Shown here piece by piece: positions 1 through 9,356 of a DNA stretch of 64,000 nt. The stretch's first letter is position 1. Each line of letters opens with the position of its first letter. Position numbers and translations under genes: made by a program. This DNA comes from Azospirillum endophyticum (GTDB taxonomy: Bacteria > Pseudomonadota > Alphaproteobacteria > Azospirillales > Azospirillaceae), in NCBI RefSeq assembly GCF_016595245.1, contig NZ_JAENHM010000030.1, positions 332,042 to 396,041 on the forward strand. The letters run 5' to 3'. Below the pieces are notes generated by a model that did not search any database, had not been told where the DNA came from, and saw only the letters and a program-made list of their open reading frames with translations.

Positions 1-54
1 AAGCTGGCGGCTCCCCAGTATCTCGTTGAAATTCAGGTCACCGCCGCCAAATAA
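1..54 (+). CDS. C-terminal end of an unidentified protein (partial)
   Basis: Only the last 17 codons are in the window, ending LVEIQVTAAK and a TAA stop. The frame is open from base 1. The fragment is too short to assign to a family. About 230 bases separate it from the EF-G gene, with a weak hairpin between them, so it probably belongs to a separate transcript. Confidence 0.4.
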   Translation, partial: KLAAPQYLVEIQVTAAK

Positions 55-140
55 GGCGGCGAAAACGGGGCGACCCGGCAGCCTCGGTTGGGGTGTGCCG
101 GCGTGGCCCGAACGCTGTCAGGGCCGCGCGCTTCAATAAC

Positions 141-163
141 CCGACAAATTCGCTTGTCGGTTT
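141..163 (+). terminator. Possible weak terminator of the upstream gene
   Basis: A 7-bp perfect stem (CCGACAA / TTGTCGG) with a 6-base loop is followed by TTTAC. It lies between the partial upstream gene and the EF-G gene. The stem is short and the T tract minimal, so termination is only possible. Confidence 0.3.
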
Positions 164-171
164 ACGGAATG

Positions 172-187
172 TTAATGACGCCTTAAC
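172..187 (+). promoter_or_regulatory. CtrA-type box (TTAA-N7-TTAAC) upstream of the EF-G paralogue
   Basis: The sequence reads TTAA, seven bases, TTAAC, which matches the full alphaproteobacterial CtrA consensus without mismatch. It is about 100 bases upstream of the EF-G start, in a short AT-rich patch of otherwise GC-rich DNA. A CtrA role is inferred from the motif; DivK and SciP, members of the same regulatory network, are encoded in this window. Confidence 0.45.
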
Positions 188-283
188 AGATCGCCCGTAA
201 AACCCCGACCAACCTCTGCCGCCGAAGCGGACGACCCTGACGGTCGCGCTTCGGTTGTCGCGTTACTGCAATGGAACCGCAAC

Positions 284-2425
284 ATGCCGCGCCAAACGCC
301 ACTGTCTGACATTCGGAACATCGGCATCATCGCCCACGTCGACGCGGGCAAGACGACGACCACCGAGCGTATTCTGTACTACACCGGTCGCAAGCACACG
401 ATCATCGACGTCCACGAGACGAAGGATCTGAAGACGTCGACCACGACCGACTACATGGAGCAGGAGCAGAAGCGCGGCATCACCATCCAGTCGGCCGCCG
501 TTTCGACCTTCTGGCGCGAGAAGAAGATCAACGTCATCGACACCCCGGGCCACGTGGACTTCACCATCGAGGTGAACCGCTCGCTCCGCGTGCTCGACGG
601 CGCGGTCGTGGTGTTCGACGGCGTCGCCGGCGTGGAGCCGCAGTCGGAGACCAACTGGCGTCTGGCCGACAACTACAACGTGCCGCGTATCTGCTACGTC
701 AACAAGATGGATCGTTCGGGCGCGAACTTCCAGCGTTGCGTCAGCATGATCAAGGCTCGCCTGAACGCCCGCCCGGTCTGCATCCAGGTCCCGCTCGGCT
801 CGGAAGACAACTTCCGCGGCATGGTCGATCTGGTTGAGATGAAGGCGTATGTCTGGTTCTCGGACGACAAGGACGCCAAGTGGGAGAGCTGGGAGATCAC
901 CGACGATCTCGCGAGCAAGCTCAACCTGACCGTCAAGGAAGACCTGGACAACATCGCCAGCATCCCGGCGCTCCGCGCCGAGCTGGTCGACACTGCGCTC
1001 GAGCAGGACGACGCGGCGATGGAAGCCTATCTGGAATCGGGTGAGGACCCGTCGCCCGACGTGCTGCGCGCCTGCCTGCGCAAGGGCACCATCACCAGCG
1101 CCTTCACTCCGGTCCTCTGCGGCTCGTCCTACAAGAACAAGGGCGTCTGCCAGGTTCTGGACGCGGTCGTCGACCTGCTGCCGGCCCCGACCGACGTCGA
1201 GGCGATCAAGACGGTGGACGAGGACGGCAACCCGAACGGCGAGCGTCTCAGCTCCGACGACGCGCCGTTCTCGGCGCTGGCCTTCAAGGTGCTGAACGAC
1301 ACCTACGGCTCGATGACCTTCGTCCGCGTCTATTCGGGCGTGCTGACCAAGGGCATGTCGATCCTGAACTCGACCCGCGGCAAGCGCGAGAAGATCGGCC
1401 GCATGGTCGAGATGTACGCGAAGGACGCCAACCCGATCGAGGAAGCCCGCGCCGGCGACATCATCGCGCTCGTCTCCCTGCAGGAGACCGAGACCGGCGA
1501 TACGCTGTGCGACGCCTCCGCGCCGGTCATCCTGGAGCGCATGCGCTTCCCGGACCCCGTGATCAGCGTGTCGGTCGAGCCCAAGACCAAGGGCGAGCAG
1601 GAGAAGTTCTCCATCGCGCTGGGCAAGATGGTCCGCGCCGATCCGTCGCTCCGCCTGGAGACCGACCGTGAAACCGGCCAGACCATCCTGCGCGGCATGG
1701 GCGAGCTGCACCTCGAAGTGACGCTCGACCGCATGCGCACGGAGTTCGGCGTGGAAGGCAACATGGGCAAGCCCCAGGTCGCCTACCGCGAGACGATCAC
1801 CAAGCCGGTCGAATACACCTACACCCACAAGAAGCAGACCGGTGGTTCGGGCCAGTTCGCCGAGGTCAAGATCGTCTTCGCGCCGCGCGAGCGGGGCGAG
1901 GGCTTCGAGTTCCTCGACGAGACCGTCGGCGGCACGGTTCCGCGCGAATACGTGCCCTCGGTCAAGAAGGGCCTGGAGATGCAGAAGGAAGACGGCGTCC
2001 TCGCCGGCTATCCGACCGTGGACTTCAGCGCCCGCCTGGTGGACGGCAAGTACCACGACGTCGACTCGAACGCGCTGACGTTCGAAATCGCCGCCAAGGC
2101 CTGCTTCCGCGAGGCTCTGCCCAAGGCCGGCCCGATCCTGCTCGAGCCGGTGATGAAGGTCGAGGTCGTGACGCCGGATGACTACCTCGGCGACGTGATC
2201 GGTGACGTCAACCGCCGCCGCGGCACGGTGCTGGGCCAGCTGGAGCGTGGGTCGAACATCGCCGTGGAAGCCAACGTCCCGCTGAACGAGATGTTCGGCT
2301 ACATCGGCCAGCTGCGCGGCATGACCTCGGGCCGTGCGTCCTACACCATGGAGTTCAGCCACTACGAGCCGGTGCCGCGCAACGTCACCGACGAAATCGT
2401 GGCCGGCCGCAACAAGGCCGCCTGA
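284..2425 (+). CDS. fusA: Elongation factor G (paralogue outside the str operon)
   Basis: Ribosomal translocase GTPase of 713 residues, slightly longer than the usual ~690. The GTPase motifs are intact: AHVDAGKT (17-24), RGIT (64-67), DTPGH (86-90) and NKMD (140-143). Domains II-V follow, with the C-terminal region ending near [11 protein letters not shown]. Compared with the common bacterial form, the switch I region (about 38-58) carries a roughly five-residue insertion and is followed by ITIQSAA, features reminiscent of mitochondrial EF-G1 and related bacterial clades. It is not flanked by rpsL, rpsG or tuf, so it is probably a second EF-G gene; whether it translocates, recycles ribosomes or both cannot be read from sequence. 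A CtrA-type box lies upstream and a strong hairpin terminator downstream. Confidence 0.93.
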   Translation: MPRQTPLSDIRNIGIIAHVDAGKTTTTERILYYTGRKHTIIDVHETKDLKTSTTTDYMEQEQKRGITIQSAAVSTFWREKKINVIDTPGHVDFTIEVNRSLRVLDGAVVVFDGVAGVEPQSETNWRLADNYNVPRICYVNKMDRSGANFQRCVSMIKARLNARPVCIQVPLGSEDNFRGMVDLVEMKAYVWFSDDKDAKWESWEITDDLASKLNLTVKEDLDNIASIPALRAELVDTALEQDDAAMEAYLESGEDPSPDVLRACLRKGTITSAFTPVLCGSSYKNKGVCQVLDAVVDLLPAPTDVEAIKTVDEDGNPNGERLSSDDAPFSALAFKVLNDTYGSMTFVRVYSGVLTKGMSILNSTRGKREKIGRMVEMYAKDANPIEEARAGDIIALVSLQETETGDTLCDASAPVILERMRFPDPVISVSVEPKTKGEQEKFSIALGKMVRADPSLRLETDRETGQTILRGMGELHLEVTLDRMRTEFGVEGNMGKPQVAYRETITKPVEYTYTHKKQTGGSGQFAEVKIVFAPRERGEGFEFLDETVGGTVPREYVPSVKKGLEMQKEDGVLAGYPTVDFSARLVDGKYHDVDSNALTFEIAAKACFREALPKAGPILLEPVMKVEVVTPDDYLGDVIGDVNRRRGTVLGQLERGSNIAVEANVPLNEMFGYIGQLRGMTSGRASYTMEFSHYEPVPRNVTDEIVAGRNKAA

Positions 2426-2456
2426 TCGCCGATCCGGCAATCGGGAATTTGGTAAA

Positions 2457-2498
2457 GCAGACGGCCGGCGGAGCGATCCGCCGGCCGTCTGCCGTTCT
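2457..2498 (+). terminator. Terminator after the EF-G gene
   Basis: A perfect 15-bp GC-rich stem (2457-2471 pairing with 2478-2492) with a 6-base loop begins 31 bases after the EF-G stop codon. The T tract is poor (CGTTCTGG), but stem strength and position favour termination. Confidence 0.6.
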
Positions 2499-2688
2499 GG
2501 GACATGGGAAATCGTCATATGACGGCCCTGGGCACCGATCCGTCGGAGCACTGCCGTCTGCACCGACGCCATAGAGGGCATAGGTCGGGGGCTGTAAGGC
2601 CGGTCAGCGGTCCCTCCGACCAATTCGTTAGCGTTTTGCAACCAAAAAATAGTTGGCAGGCCGTCGATTCCGTGTCCAAATTTGGGGC

Positions 2689-3246
2689 ATGATGATTCGA
2701 CGCTTCTTTTCCTTGACTGTGCTTTTGCTGATGACCCTTGGGGTGCCGGCCGGGGCTGGACAGGGGAACATGCGTCTCGACAGTCTTTTCCAGGCCTTGC
2801 ATGCCACCAGCGACGCGGCCTATGCCGAATCGGTGGAGGAGCATATCTGGGACTTCTGGCTGGATCATCCCGATCCGGTGATGCTGCGCGACATGCGCGC
2901 AGGCGTGTCCAGCCTCAACGGCGACGATTACGAATCGGCACTGCACGCCTTCGATTCGGCGGTCGCCCGCGACCCGTCCTATGCCGAAGGTTGGAACAAG
3001 CGCGCCGCCACCCATTACATGCTGGGCGACTACCGCTCCGCCATGCTGGACCTGCACCATGCCTTGTCGCTGGAGCCCCGCCATTTCGGGGCGCTGGTGG
3101 AGATGGGGCTGGTCTACCTGGCGCTCGGCGACGAGAAGCCGGCCCTGCGTGCCTTCGATGCGGCCTTGAAGATCAATCCGCATCTCGCCCAGGTTCGGGC
3201 ACAGGTCGACGCGATCCGGCAGCGGGCGGCGGGGACCGAGCTGTAA
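2689..3246 (+). CDS. Exported TPR-repeat protein
   Basis: A protein of about 185 residues. The chosen ATG (2689) gives a classical signal peptide: basic MMIRRFF, a hydrophobic core (LTVLLLMTLGV) and a small-residue cleavage region near AGAG. A TTG further upstream (2653) would bury the signal. The mature part holds at least two tetratricopeptide units, around YESALHAFDSAVARDPS and YRSAMLDLHHALSLEP, with a third near PALRAFDAALKINPH. TPR arrays mediate protein-protein contacts; a periplasmic scaffold role is inferred. The partner is unknown, and the gene stands alone between two terminator/promoter regions. Confidence 0.75.
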   Translation: MMIRRFFSLTVLLLMTLGVPAGAGQGNMRLDSLFQALHATSDAAYAESVEEHIWDFWLDHPDPVMLRDMRAGVSSLNGDDYESALHAFDSAVARDPSYAEGWNKRAATHYMLGDYRSAMLDLHHALSLEPRHFGALVEMGLVYLALGDEKPALRAFDAALKINPHLAQVRAQVDAIRQRAAGTEL

Positions 3247-3302
3247 CCGCTCGTCCGCGCGTCCCGATTGGGTCGTTGCCGCCATCGCCGCAGCGATCGG
3301 CC

Positions 3303-3330
3303 TTGACAAGTTCCGGGGTTTTCCTATAGT
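3303..3330 (+). promoter_or_regulatory. Housekeeping promoter of the rpsM operon
   Basis: A perfect TTGACA -35 box (3303-3308), a 16-base spacer and TATAGT (3325-3330) lie about 140 bases upstream of rpsM. The GC-rich leader that follows could fold and may carry translational autoregulation. No other good sigma-70 element is evident before the ribosomal genes. Confidence 0.65.
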
Positions 3331-3468
3331 CGCACCCTCTCGTCGCCCCGCAAGGGTGGCGGGAAGCATTGTGCGTTCCTGGTTCCGGCGTGGTGCCGGA
3401 CGGGATTTGCTCGGTGTGTAGGTGGCCCGACGGGCTGCCGTTGAGATATCGAGATCGAGGAGAGTAGC

Positions 3469-3837
3469 GTGGCGCGTATCGCTGGCGTCAACATCCCCGC
3501 GCAGAAGCGTGTGGAGATCGGGTTGACCTACATCCATGGCATCGGCCCCTTCAAGGCCAAGCAAATCTGCGCGAAGCTGGAGATCCCGGCCGAGCGTCGC
3601 GTGAACGAGCTGACGGACGACGAAGTCCTGAAGATCCGCGAGACCATCGACGCCGATTACCGCGTCGAAGGCGATCTTCGTCGTGAAGTCGCGATGAACA
3701 TCAAGCGTCTGATGGATCTGGGCTGCTACCGCGGCCTGCGTCACCGTAAGGGCCTGCCGGTCCGCGGCCAGCGCACCCATACGAACGCCCGCACCCGCAA
3801 GGGTCCGGCCAAGCCGATCGCCGGCAAGAAGAAGTAA
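3469..3837 (+). CDS. rpsM: 30S ribosomal protein S13
   Basis: Head protein of the small subunit, contacting 16S rRNA, S19 and the P-site tRNA. The 122-residue length is typical. It opens [10 protein letters not shown], contains the [16 protein letters not shown] segment and ends in the basic tail GKKK. The start is GTG behind GAGGAGAG. First gene of the rpsM-rpsK-rpoA-rplQ series; no secY or adk precedes it, unlike the usual alphaproteobacterial order. Confidence 0.97.
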   Translation: MARIAGVNIPAQKRVEIGLTYIHGIGPFKAKQICAKLEIPAERRVNELTDDEVLKIRETIDADYRVEGDLRREVAMNIKRLMDLGCYRGLRHRKGLPVRGQRTHTNARTRKGPAKPIAGKKK

Positions 3838-3852
3838 GAGGACGAACGCAAA

Positions 3853-4251
3853 ATGGCAAAGCCCTCCGCCGCTTCTCAGCGCCTGCGTCGTCGCGAGCGC
3901 AAGAACATCACCGCCGGCGTCGCTCACGTGAACGCCTCGTTCAACAACACGATGATCACCATCACCGACGCGCAGGGCAACACCATTGCCTGGTCGTCGT
4001 CGGGCACCATGGGCTTCAAGGGTTCGCGCAAGTCGACGCCCTACGCCGCCCAGGTGGCTGCCGAGGATGCCGGCCGCAAGGCGCAGGAACACGGCATGAA
4101 GACGCTGGAAGTCGAAGTCAAGGGTCCGGGTTCGGGGCGTGAGTCCGCCCTGCGCGCCCTGCAGTCGATCGGCTTCCAGATCACCTCGATCCGCGACGTC
4201 ACGCCGATCCCGCACAACGGCGTTCGCCCGCCGAAGAAGCGTCGCGTCTGA
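3853..4251 (+). CDS. rpsK: 30S ribosomal protein S11
   Basis: Platform protein of the small subunit near the E-site and the Shine-Dalgarno helix. It has 132 residues, with the family signatures [13 protein letters not shown] and [12 protein letters not shown] and the conserved end [14 protein letters not shown]. It starts 15 bases after the rpsM stop, consistent with translation from one mRNA. Confidence 0.97.
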   Translation: MAKPSAASQRLRRRERKNITAGVAHVNASFNNTMITITDAQGNTIAWSSSGTMGFKGSRKSTPYAAQVAAEDAGRKAQEHGMKTLEVEVKGPGSGRESALRALQSIGFQITSIRDVTPIPHNGVRPPKKRRV

Positions 4252-4387
4252 GTTCAGTACCGTTTCCGCACCCGCGGGGACCGACCGTTCCGGGACAGGG
4301 GGCCGCAGCCATCGCGGCCCCTTCAGCATGGGAACGGCTTCGGCCCCGCGGGTTCGTGTCCACCCGATGGCATCTTGAGGTCTACCC

Positions 4388-5404
4388 GTGCTTCAGAAGA
4401 ACTGGCAGGAACTGATTAAGCCGAGCAAGCTGGACATCCAGCCCGGCGACGATGCCGACCGCTTCGCGACCGTGGTCGCCGAACCGCTGGAACGCGGCTT
4501 CGGCCTGACGCTCGGCAACGCGCTGCGCCGCATCCTGCTCTCCTCGCTGCAGGGCGCCGCGGTCACGTCGATCCACATCGACGGCGTGCTGCACGAGTTC
4601 TCGTCGATTCCCGGCGTCCGCGAGGACGTGACCGACATCGTCCTGAACATCAAGACGATGGGTCTGCGCATGGGCGGCGACGGCCCGAAGCGCATGCGCC
4701 TGCGCGCCGAAGGCCCGGGCGAGGTCAAGGCCGGCATGATCGAGACCGGTCCCGACATCCAGGTCATGGACCCGGAACTGATCATCTGCACGCTGGACAA
4801 CGGCGCGCGGCTGAACATGGAACTGACGGTCGAGACCGGCAAGGGCTATGTCCCGGCCAGCCAGAACCGTCCGGAAGACGCGCCGATCGGCCTGATTCCG
4901 ATCGACGCCCTGTTCTCGCCGGTCCGCAAGGTGTCCTACAAGGTCGACAACGCCCGCGTCGGGCAGGTCACCGACTATGACCGCCTGTCGATGACGGTGG
5001 AGACCAACGGTTCGGTCAAGCCGGACGACGCGGTGGCGCTCGCCGCCCGCATCCTGCAGGACCAGCTGCAGCTGTTCATCAACTTCGAGGAGCCGACGCA
5101 CGCCGTCTCCGAGGAGAAGCACGAGGAGGTTCCGTTCAACAAGAACCTGCTCCGCAAGGTGGACGAGCTGGAGCTGTCGGTCCGTTCGGCCAACTGCCTC
5201 AAGAACGACAACATCGTCTACATCGGCGACCTGGTGCAGAAGACGGAAGCGGAAATGCTCCGCACCCCGAACTTCGGCCGCAAGTCGCTGAACGAGATCA
5301 AGGAAGTGCTGTCCCAGATGGGCCTGCACCTCGGTATGGAAATCCCGAACTGGCCGCCGGAGAACATCGAAGAGCTGGCCAAGCGTCTGGAAGAGCCGTA
5401 CTAA
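4388..5404 (+). CDS. rpoA: RNA polymerase alpha subunit
   Basis: Alpha subunit (338 residues) that nucleates RNA polymerase assembly and reads UP elements and activators. The N-terminal dimerisation domain is recognisable from [14 protein letters not shown] (~37-50). The C-terminal domain contains NCLKNDNI and the helix-hairpin-helix region [14 protein letters not shown]. It starts 136 bases after rpsK, within the ribosomal protein operon as in most bacteria. Confidence 0.97.
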   Translation: MLQKNWQELIKPSKLDIQPGDDADRFATVVAEPLERGFGLTLGNALRRILLSSLQGAAVTSIHIDGVLHEFSSIPGVREDVTDIVLNIKTMGLRMGGDGPKRMRLRAEGPGEVKAGMIETGPDIQVMDPELIICTLDNGARLNMELTVETGKGYVPASQNRPEDAPIGLIPIDALFSPVRKVSYKVDNARVGQVTDYDRLSMTVETNGSVKPDDAVALAARILQDQLQLFINFEEPTHAVSEEKHEEVPFNKNLLRKVDELELSVRSANCLKNDNIVYIGDLVQKTEAEMLRTPNFGRKSLNEIKEVLSQMGLHLGMEIPNWPPENIEELAKRLEEPY

Positions 5405-5563
5405 GCATCTCGCGTTATCCGCGCCCTTGCCGTCTCGGAACGGGAAGGGCGCGTTTCCCAGGGCCGCCACGGCCCGACCCCATCGCCGTACCAGCGTTAC
5501 GACTGGGCGGCGGGGTTCACGATCGGCTCCCCGAGGGGGGCCATGCCATGAAGGAGGACCGCC

Positions 5564-5992
5564 ATGCGTCACGGCGTTTCGGGACGTAAGTTCAGCAAGA
5601 CCAGCAGCCACCGCAAGGCCATGTTCTCGAACATGGCGAACGCGGTGATCAAGCACGAGCAGATCTCCACCACCCTGCCGAAGGCGAAGGACCTGCGTCC
5701 GATCGTCGACAAGCTGATCACGCTCGGCAAGAAGGGTGGCTTGGCCAACCGTCGTCTGGCTTTCGCCCAGCTGCGCGACAACGATACGGTGACCAAGCTG
5801 TTCACCGTCCTGGCCGACCGCTACAAGGACCGCCAGGGTGGCTACAGCCGCGTCCTGAAGGCCGGCTTCCGCTATGGCGACGCCGCCGACATGGCGGTGT
5901 TCGAGCTGGTCGACCGCGACGTCGCCGCCAAGGGCCTGGATTCCGGCCCGACGCAGGACGCCGTCGAGGCCGAGGGCGAGACTGCCGAGTAA
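5564..5992 (+). CDS. rplQ: 50S ribosomal protein L17
   Basis: Large-subunit protein near the exit tunnel. The 142 residues begin [17 protein letters not shown], the family hallmark, and continue with [18 protein letters not shown]. An acidic tail of about 20 residues (VEAEGETAE at the end) extends beyond the E. coli protein, as is common in alphaproteobacteria. A near-perfect AAGGAGG ribosome-binding site lies seven bases before the ATG. Last gene of the operon. Confidence 0.97.
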   Translation: MRHGVSGRKFSKTSSHRKAMFSNMANAVIKHEQISTTLPKAKDLRPIVDKLITLGKKGGLANRRLAFAQLRDNDTVTKLFTVLADRYKDRQGGYSRVLKAGFRYGDAADMAVFELVDRDVAAKGLDSGPTQDAVEAEGETAE

Positions 5993-6108
5993 CATGACCG
6001 CACATCGTGCCAGTCTTCCGCACGGTGCGGCATCGGGCCTCAGGGCCTCTTGTCGGATTGGATGGGACTGCCGATATCGGTGATGCTTTGGACCCTTCCT
6101 TCGGGGCT

Positions 6109-6135
6109 TACCCCCTGAAGGAGGGGTTTTCTCTT
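6109..6135 (+). terminator. Terminator after rplQ
   Basis: CCCCT and AGGGG pair across a five-base loop, followed by TTTTCTCTT. An alternative longer pairing with the CTTCGGGG just upstream is possible. The AAGGAGG inside the hairpin may also act as the ribosome-binding site of the next gene, which would couple the two signals. Confidence 0.55.
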
Positions 6136-6137
6136 AT

Positions 6138-6728
6138 GTGGCCGGTCGAATGTTGCGTTCTCTTTACACGCGAATCCAGCGCCTCGCCGCCCGCGACGAT
6201 GCGGTCTGGTGGATGTCGGCGATCTCCTTCGCCGAAAGCTCCTTCTTCCCGTTGCCGCCGGACATCATGCTGGTGCCGATGTGTCTGGGGAAGCCGAAGC
6301 GACTCTGGTTCTACACCAACATCTGCGCGCTCGCGTCGCTGATCGGCGGCCTGCTGGGCTATGCGCTGGGCTTCTATCTGTTCGAGAGCGTCGGGCGGAT
6401 GATCATCGACTTCTACAATGCGCAGGAGTCGTTCCATCATTTCCAGGAGATGTTCGCCGAGTTCGGCCCCTGGTTCCTGATCCTGAAGGGGGTGACGCCG
6501 ATCCCCTACAAGCTGCTGACGATCACCGCAGGATTCGCCCATCTCGATCTGACGGTCTTCATCCTCTGTTCGATCGTCGCGCGCTTTTCCCGCTTCTACA
6601 TGATCGCCATCCTGCTACACTTCTACGGCCCGCAGGTCCAGCACATCATCGAGAAGCGCCTGATGCTGGTGGCCACCGTCCTTCTGGTCGTGGTGGTCGG
6701 CGGCCTGCTCAGCTTCAAGTTCGTCTGA
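6138..6728 (+). CDS. YqaA-type membrane protein (DedA/VTT family)
   Basis: Polytopic inner-membrane protein of 192-196 residues of the DedA/SNARE-associated (VTT) superfamily, YqaA-like branch. Motifs are FAESSFFPLPPDIMLVPM near the N-terminus, where proline-rich re-entrant segments occur in this family, and LKGVTPIPYKLLTITAG in the middle. Two further hydrophobic helices follow, the last near VATVLLVVVVGGLLSF. DedA relatives are linked to lipid scrambling and membrane homeostasis; no specific substrate can be read here. The start may be GTG 6138 or ATG 6150; the only strong ribosome-binding site lies in the terminator hairpin upstream. Confidence 0.8.
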   Translation: MAGRMLRSLYTRIQRLAARDDAVWWMSAISFAESSFFPLPPDIMLVPMCLGKPKRLWFYTNICALASLIGGLLGYALGFYLFESVGRMIIDFYNAQESFHHFQEMFAEFGPWFLILKGVTPIPYKLLTITAGFAHLDLTVFILCSIVARFSRFYMIAILLHFYGPQVQHIIEKRLMLVATVLLVVVVGGLLSFKFV

Positions 6729-6757
6729 CCGGTCTCGCTTTGCCGGTCAGGTGCCGG

Positions 6758-7039
6758 TCAATCGGGCGTGCCCTGGTCCGGGCGGTTGCGCCGGGACGGC
6801 GGCAGGGCGTCGCGGTCGGCCCGGTCGCGGCGCACGATCAGCACGATGGCGACCGCCACGAACAGCCCGCCCAGCAGCGGAAGGATCATCTCGCCCATGC
6901 CGATGTTGGGCAGCGCCAGCGCGCGCGAGGCCAGCATGACGAGGCCGAGGACCAGCAGCCCCAGCAGCAGCCGCAGGGACCGGTTGGGCGACGGGCTGCG
7001 CGGTGGTCCGCCGTGCGATTTCGGTGTCATTTCAGTCAT
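6758..7039 (-). CDS. Small membrane protein of unknown function
   Basis: A 93-residue protein with two predicted transmembrane helices, LRLLLGLLVLGLVMLASRALA and ILPLLGGLFVAVAIVLIV, and a basic, proline-rich C-terminus. The ATG at 7039 follows AAGAAGGGA, a good ribosome-binding site. It is convergent with the YqaA-like gene and divergent from the lipoprotein gene. No family was recognised. Confidence 0.6.
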   Translation of the reverse strand: MTEMTPKSHGGPPRSPSPNRSLRLLLGLLVLGLVMLASRALALPNIGMGEMILPLLGGLFVAVAIVLIVRRDRADRDALPPSRRNRPDQGTPD

Positions 7040-7154
7040 TCCCTTCTTGCTTCGGTTATCGGCATAGTGGAGACCGAACGGGGGATGGTCCAGAGGGGTG
7101 TGGCATTCCGTCATGCCCATGACCGTCCTCACAACAAGAAGAATAGGAGCCGTC

Positions 7155-7523
7155 GTGGCTATCTTTCGTCCGGTCCGCCTCATCGCTCCGCTCTTGGCCA
7201 TCGCGCTGGCCGGTCTGTCGGCCTGCGCCGACCGTCCGGCCTCGCGTCCCGCCTCCGGCCCGGCACCCACCGTCACCGTGGTTCCCGGACCGTCGACTCC
7301 GCGCGGCGGCGCCGACGACCAGTCGCTGCGGATCGACGGCGGCACCGACGCCGGTGCCTCCTGCCAGGCCCAGTGCGAGCGCAGCCACAATGTCTGCATG
7401 GATTCGGTGGCGGCGCGCAACCAGGGCGGCATCGACCGCACCGACTCGACTCCCTTCAGCCCGACCGACAATTGCAGCTTCCAGCTGAAGCAGTGCTATC
7501 AGCGCTGCGGCGCGGCGCGCTGA
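7155..7523 (+). CDS. Putative lipoprotein with paired cysteines
   Basis: A protein of about 122 residues. GTG 7155 is preferred because AGGAG lies five bases before it and it gives a compact lipoprotein signal: basic FRPVR, a hydrophobic stretch and the lipobox LSAC (cysteine near residue 24). The mature part has a Pro/Ser-rich linker and then CQAQCERSHNVC and CSFQLKQCYQRC. These two CxxxC pairs suggest a disulphide-stabilised helical hairpin, as in twin-CX3C folds, in the cell envelope. Function unknown. It ends 10 bases before rarA. Confidence 0.65.
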   Translation: MAIFRPVRLIAPLLAIALAGLSACADRPASRPASGPAPTVTVVPGPSTPRGGADDQSLRIDGGTDAGASCQAQCERSHNVCMDSVAARNQGGIDRTDSTPFSPTDNCSFQLKQCYQRCGAAR

Positions 7524-7533
7524 GGCATCGGCC

Positions 7534-8853
7534 ATGGCGAAGCGAGGCGAGTCGGGTGGGGATGCCGGGCTGTTCGAATCGGCGGCTCCCCGTCCGCTCG
7601 CCGACCGGCTGCGCCCGCGCACGCTGGACGAGGTGGTCGGGCAGGACCATCTGCTGAAGCCGGACGGCCCGCTGGGCCGCATGGTCGCGGCCCGGCGGCT
7701 GGCCTCCATGATCCTGTGGGGGCCGCCCGGCTGCGGTAAGACCACCATCGCCCGCCTGCTGGCCCACAGCACCGACCTGCATTTCGAACCGTTGTCGGCG
7801 GTCTTCTCCGGCGTCGCCGACCTGCGCAAGGTCTTCGACGCCGCCCGCGCCCGGCGGGTGGCGGGGCAGGGCACCCTGCTGTTCATCGACGAGATCCATC
7901 GCTTCAACCGCTCGCAGCAGGACGGTTTCCTGCCCTTCGTCGAGGACGGCACCGTCACGTTGGTGGGGGCCACCACCGAGAATCCGTCCTTCGAGCTGAA
8001 CGCCGCCTTGCTGTCGCGGGCGCAGGTGTTCGTGCTGAGCCGGCTGGACGATGCGGCGCTGGAAAAGCTGCTGTCGCGGGCGGAGGCGGAGATGGGCCGG
8101 CCCCTGCCGCTGGACGCCGACGCCCGCGCCGCGGTGAAGGCGATGGCCGACGGCGACGGCCGCTTCTGCCTCAACCTGTGCGAGGAGCTGTTCGCGCTGC
8201 CCGGCGATGCGGTGCTGGACACCAAGGCGCTGGCCGCCACCATCCAGCGCCGCGCCCCGCTCTACGACAAGGCGCAGGAGGGGCACTACAACCTGATCAG
8301 CGCCCTGCACAAGTCGCTGCGCGGCTCGGACACCGACGCGGCGCTCTACTGGTACAGCCGCATGCTGGATGGCGGCGAGGATCCGCGCTACATCGCGCGG
8401 CGGCTGACCCGCTTCGCGGTGGAGGATGTCGGGCTCGCCGATCCCAACGCCCTGACCCAGGCCATCGCCGCGTGGGAGGCCTATGAGCGTCTGGGCAGCC
8501 CCGAGGGTGAATTGGCCCTGGCGCAGCTGGTGATCTATCTGGGGACGGCGCCCAAGTCGAATGCCGGCTACACGGCCTACAAGGCGTCCGTACGCGCGGC
8601 GAAGGAGACCGGGTCGCTGATGCCGCCCAAGCATATCCTGAACGCGCCGACCAAGCTGATGAAGAGCATCGGCTACGGCAAGGGATACGAGTACGACCAC
8701 GACACGGCGGATGGCTTTTCCGGCCAGAACTATTTCCCGGAGGGAATGGCGCGGCGCGAGTTCTATCAGCCGGTGGAACGGGGGTTCGAGCGCGACCTGC
8801 GCAAGCGGCAGGATTACTGGGCCAAGCTGCGCGAGCGCCGGGGCGAGGAGTAG
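7534..8853 (+). CDS. rarA: Replication-associated recombination protein A (MgsA/RarA)
   Basis: AAA+ clamp-loader-like ATPase that acts at stalled forks and SSB-coated gaps. Of 439 residues, the Walker A is GPPGCGKT (63-70), Walker B/sensor is DEIHRFN (119-125) and GATTENPSFELN is the sensor-1 region. The C-terminal tetramerisation domain includes YKASVRAAKETG and GYEYDHD. Length and order match the bacterial family. It follows the lipoprotein gene closely and could be co-transcribed; a hairpin terminator follows. Confidence 0.95.
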   Translation: MAKRGESGGDAGLFESAAPRPLADRLRPRTLDEVVGQDHLLKPDGPLGRMVAARRLASMILWGPPGCGKTTIARLLAHSTDLHFEPLSAVFSGVADLRKVFDAARARRVAGQGTLLFIDEIHRFNRSQQDGFLPFVEDGTVTLVGATTENPSFELNAALLSRAQVFVLSRLDDAALEKLLSRAEAEMGRPLPLDADARAAVKAMADGDGRFCLNLCEELFALPGDAVLDTKALAATIQRRAPLYDKAQEGHYNLISALHKSLRGSDTDAALYWYSRMLDGGEDPRYIARRLTRFAVEDVGLADPNALTQAIAAWEAYERLGSPEGELALAQLVIYLGTAPKSNAGYTAYKASVRAAKETGSLMPPKHILNAPTKLMKSIGYGKGYEYDHDTADGFSGQNYFPEGMARREFYQPVERGFERDLRKRQDYWAKLRERRGEE

Positions 8854-8869
8854 GCCTTTGCCCGCGATC

Positions 8870-8920
8870 GTCCCCGTCCGTCTCCGACTCGTGGAGGACG
8901 GACGGGACCGGGGGGCTTTT
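8870..8920 (+). terminator. Terminator after rarA
   Basis: A long GC-rich inverted repeat (8870-8885 with 8893-8908, about 15 pairs and a 7-base loop) is followed by GGGGGGCTTTT. It begins 17 bases after the rarA stop codon. Confidence 0.65.
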
Positions 8921-8946
8921 CGAAACCGTGATCTTCGGCGAAACCC

Positions 8947-9174
8947 TTACGCCGCCATCCCGTCCGCCGGCGCCGAAGCGATCAGGCGGTAGTGGCTGGT
9001 GTCGGCGAGAACCGAGCAGCTCAAGGTCTTCGACACGCCCTCGTCTTCGGTGCTGACGACTCGGGCGTGGGGAATGCCCAGCAGGTTGACCGTTGCCGTC
9101 ACCCGCCAACCGCGGCCGGCAGCGGTGCCGACCGGTTGGAAAACCTGCCCGATCTGGACATGCTTCTTGCTCAT
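8947..9174 (-). CDS. Small conserved-looking protein of unknown function
   Basis: A 75-residue soluble protein beginning MSKKHVQIGQVFQPV. This ATG is preferred over an upstream in-frame start because GAGGAAA precedes it. Alternating hydrophobic residues (WRVTATVNLLG, CSVLADTSHYRLI) suggest a small beta-rich fold. No signal peptide, no membrane segment and no recognised family. It sits between convergent rarA and the EipB-like gene. Confidence 0.6.
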   Translation of the reverse strand: MSKKHVQIGQVFQPVGTAAGRGWRVTATVNLLGIPHARVVSTEDEGVSKTLSCSVLADTSHYRLIASAPADGMAA

Positions 9175-9356
9175 GACGGAATTTCCTCGGACGGTCGGCC
9201 GTCCCACGGGAAACCGGCCTGTTGCGCAAAACTCAACCGACAGTTAAGCGCAGTGGCGAGTCGCGATCAACAGGGAAACATCGCACAGTCCGCGGGCCGA
9301 CATATTCCCGGTGAAATGTCACGGGCGCCGGGCGACCCCGGCGGCCGGTCTTCCCG

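Noticed and set aside
263..2641. A 792-codon open frame on the minus strand opposite the EF-G gene
   Set aside because: High-GC coding DNA creates long antisense frames. The plus-strand EF-G has all family motifs; the antisense translation shows only low-complexity Arg/His/Asp/Val-rich sequence.
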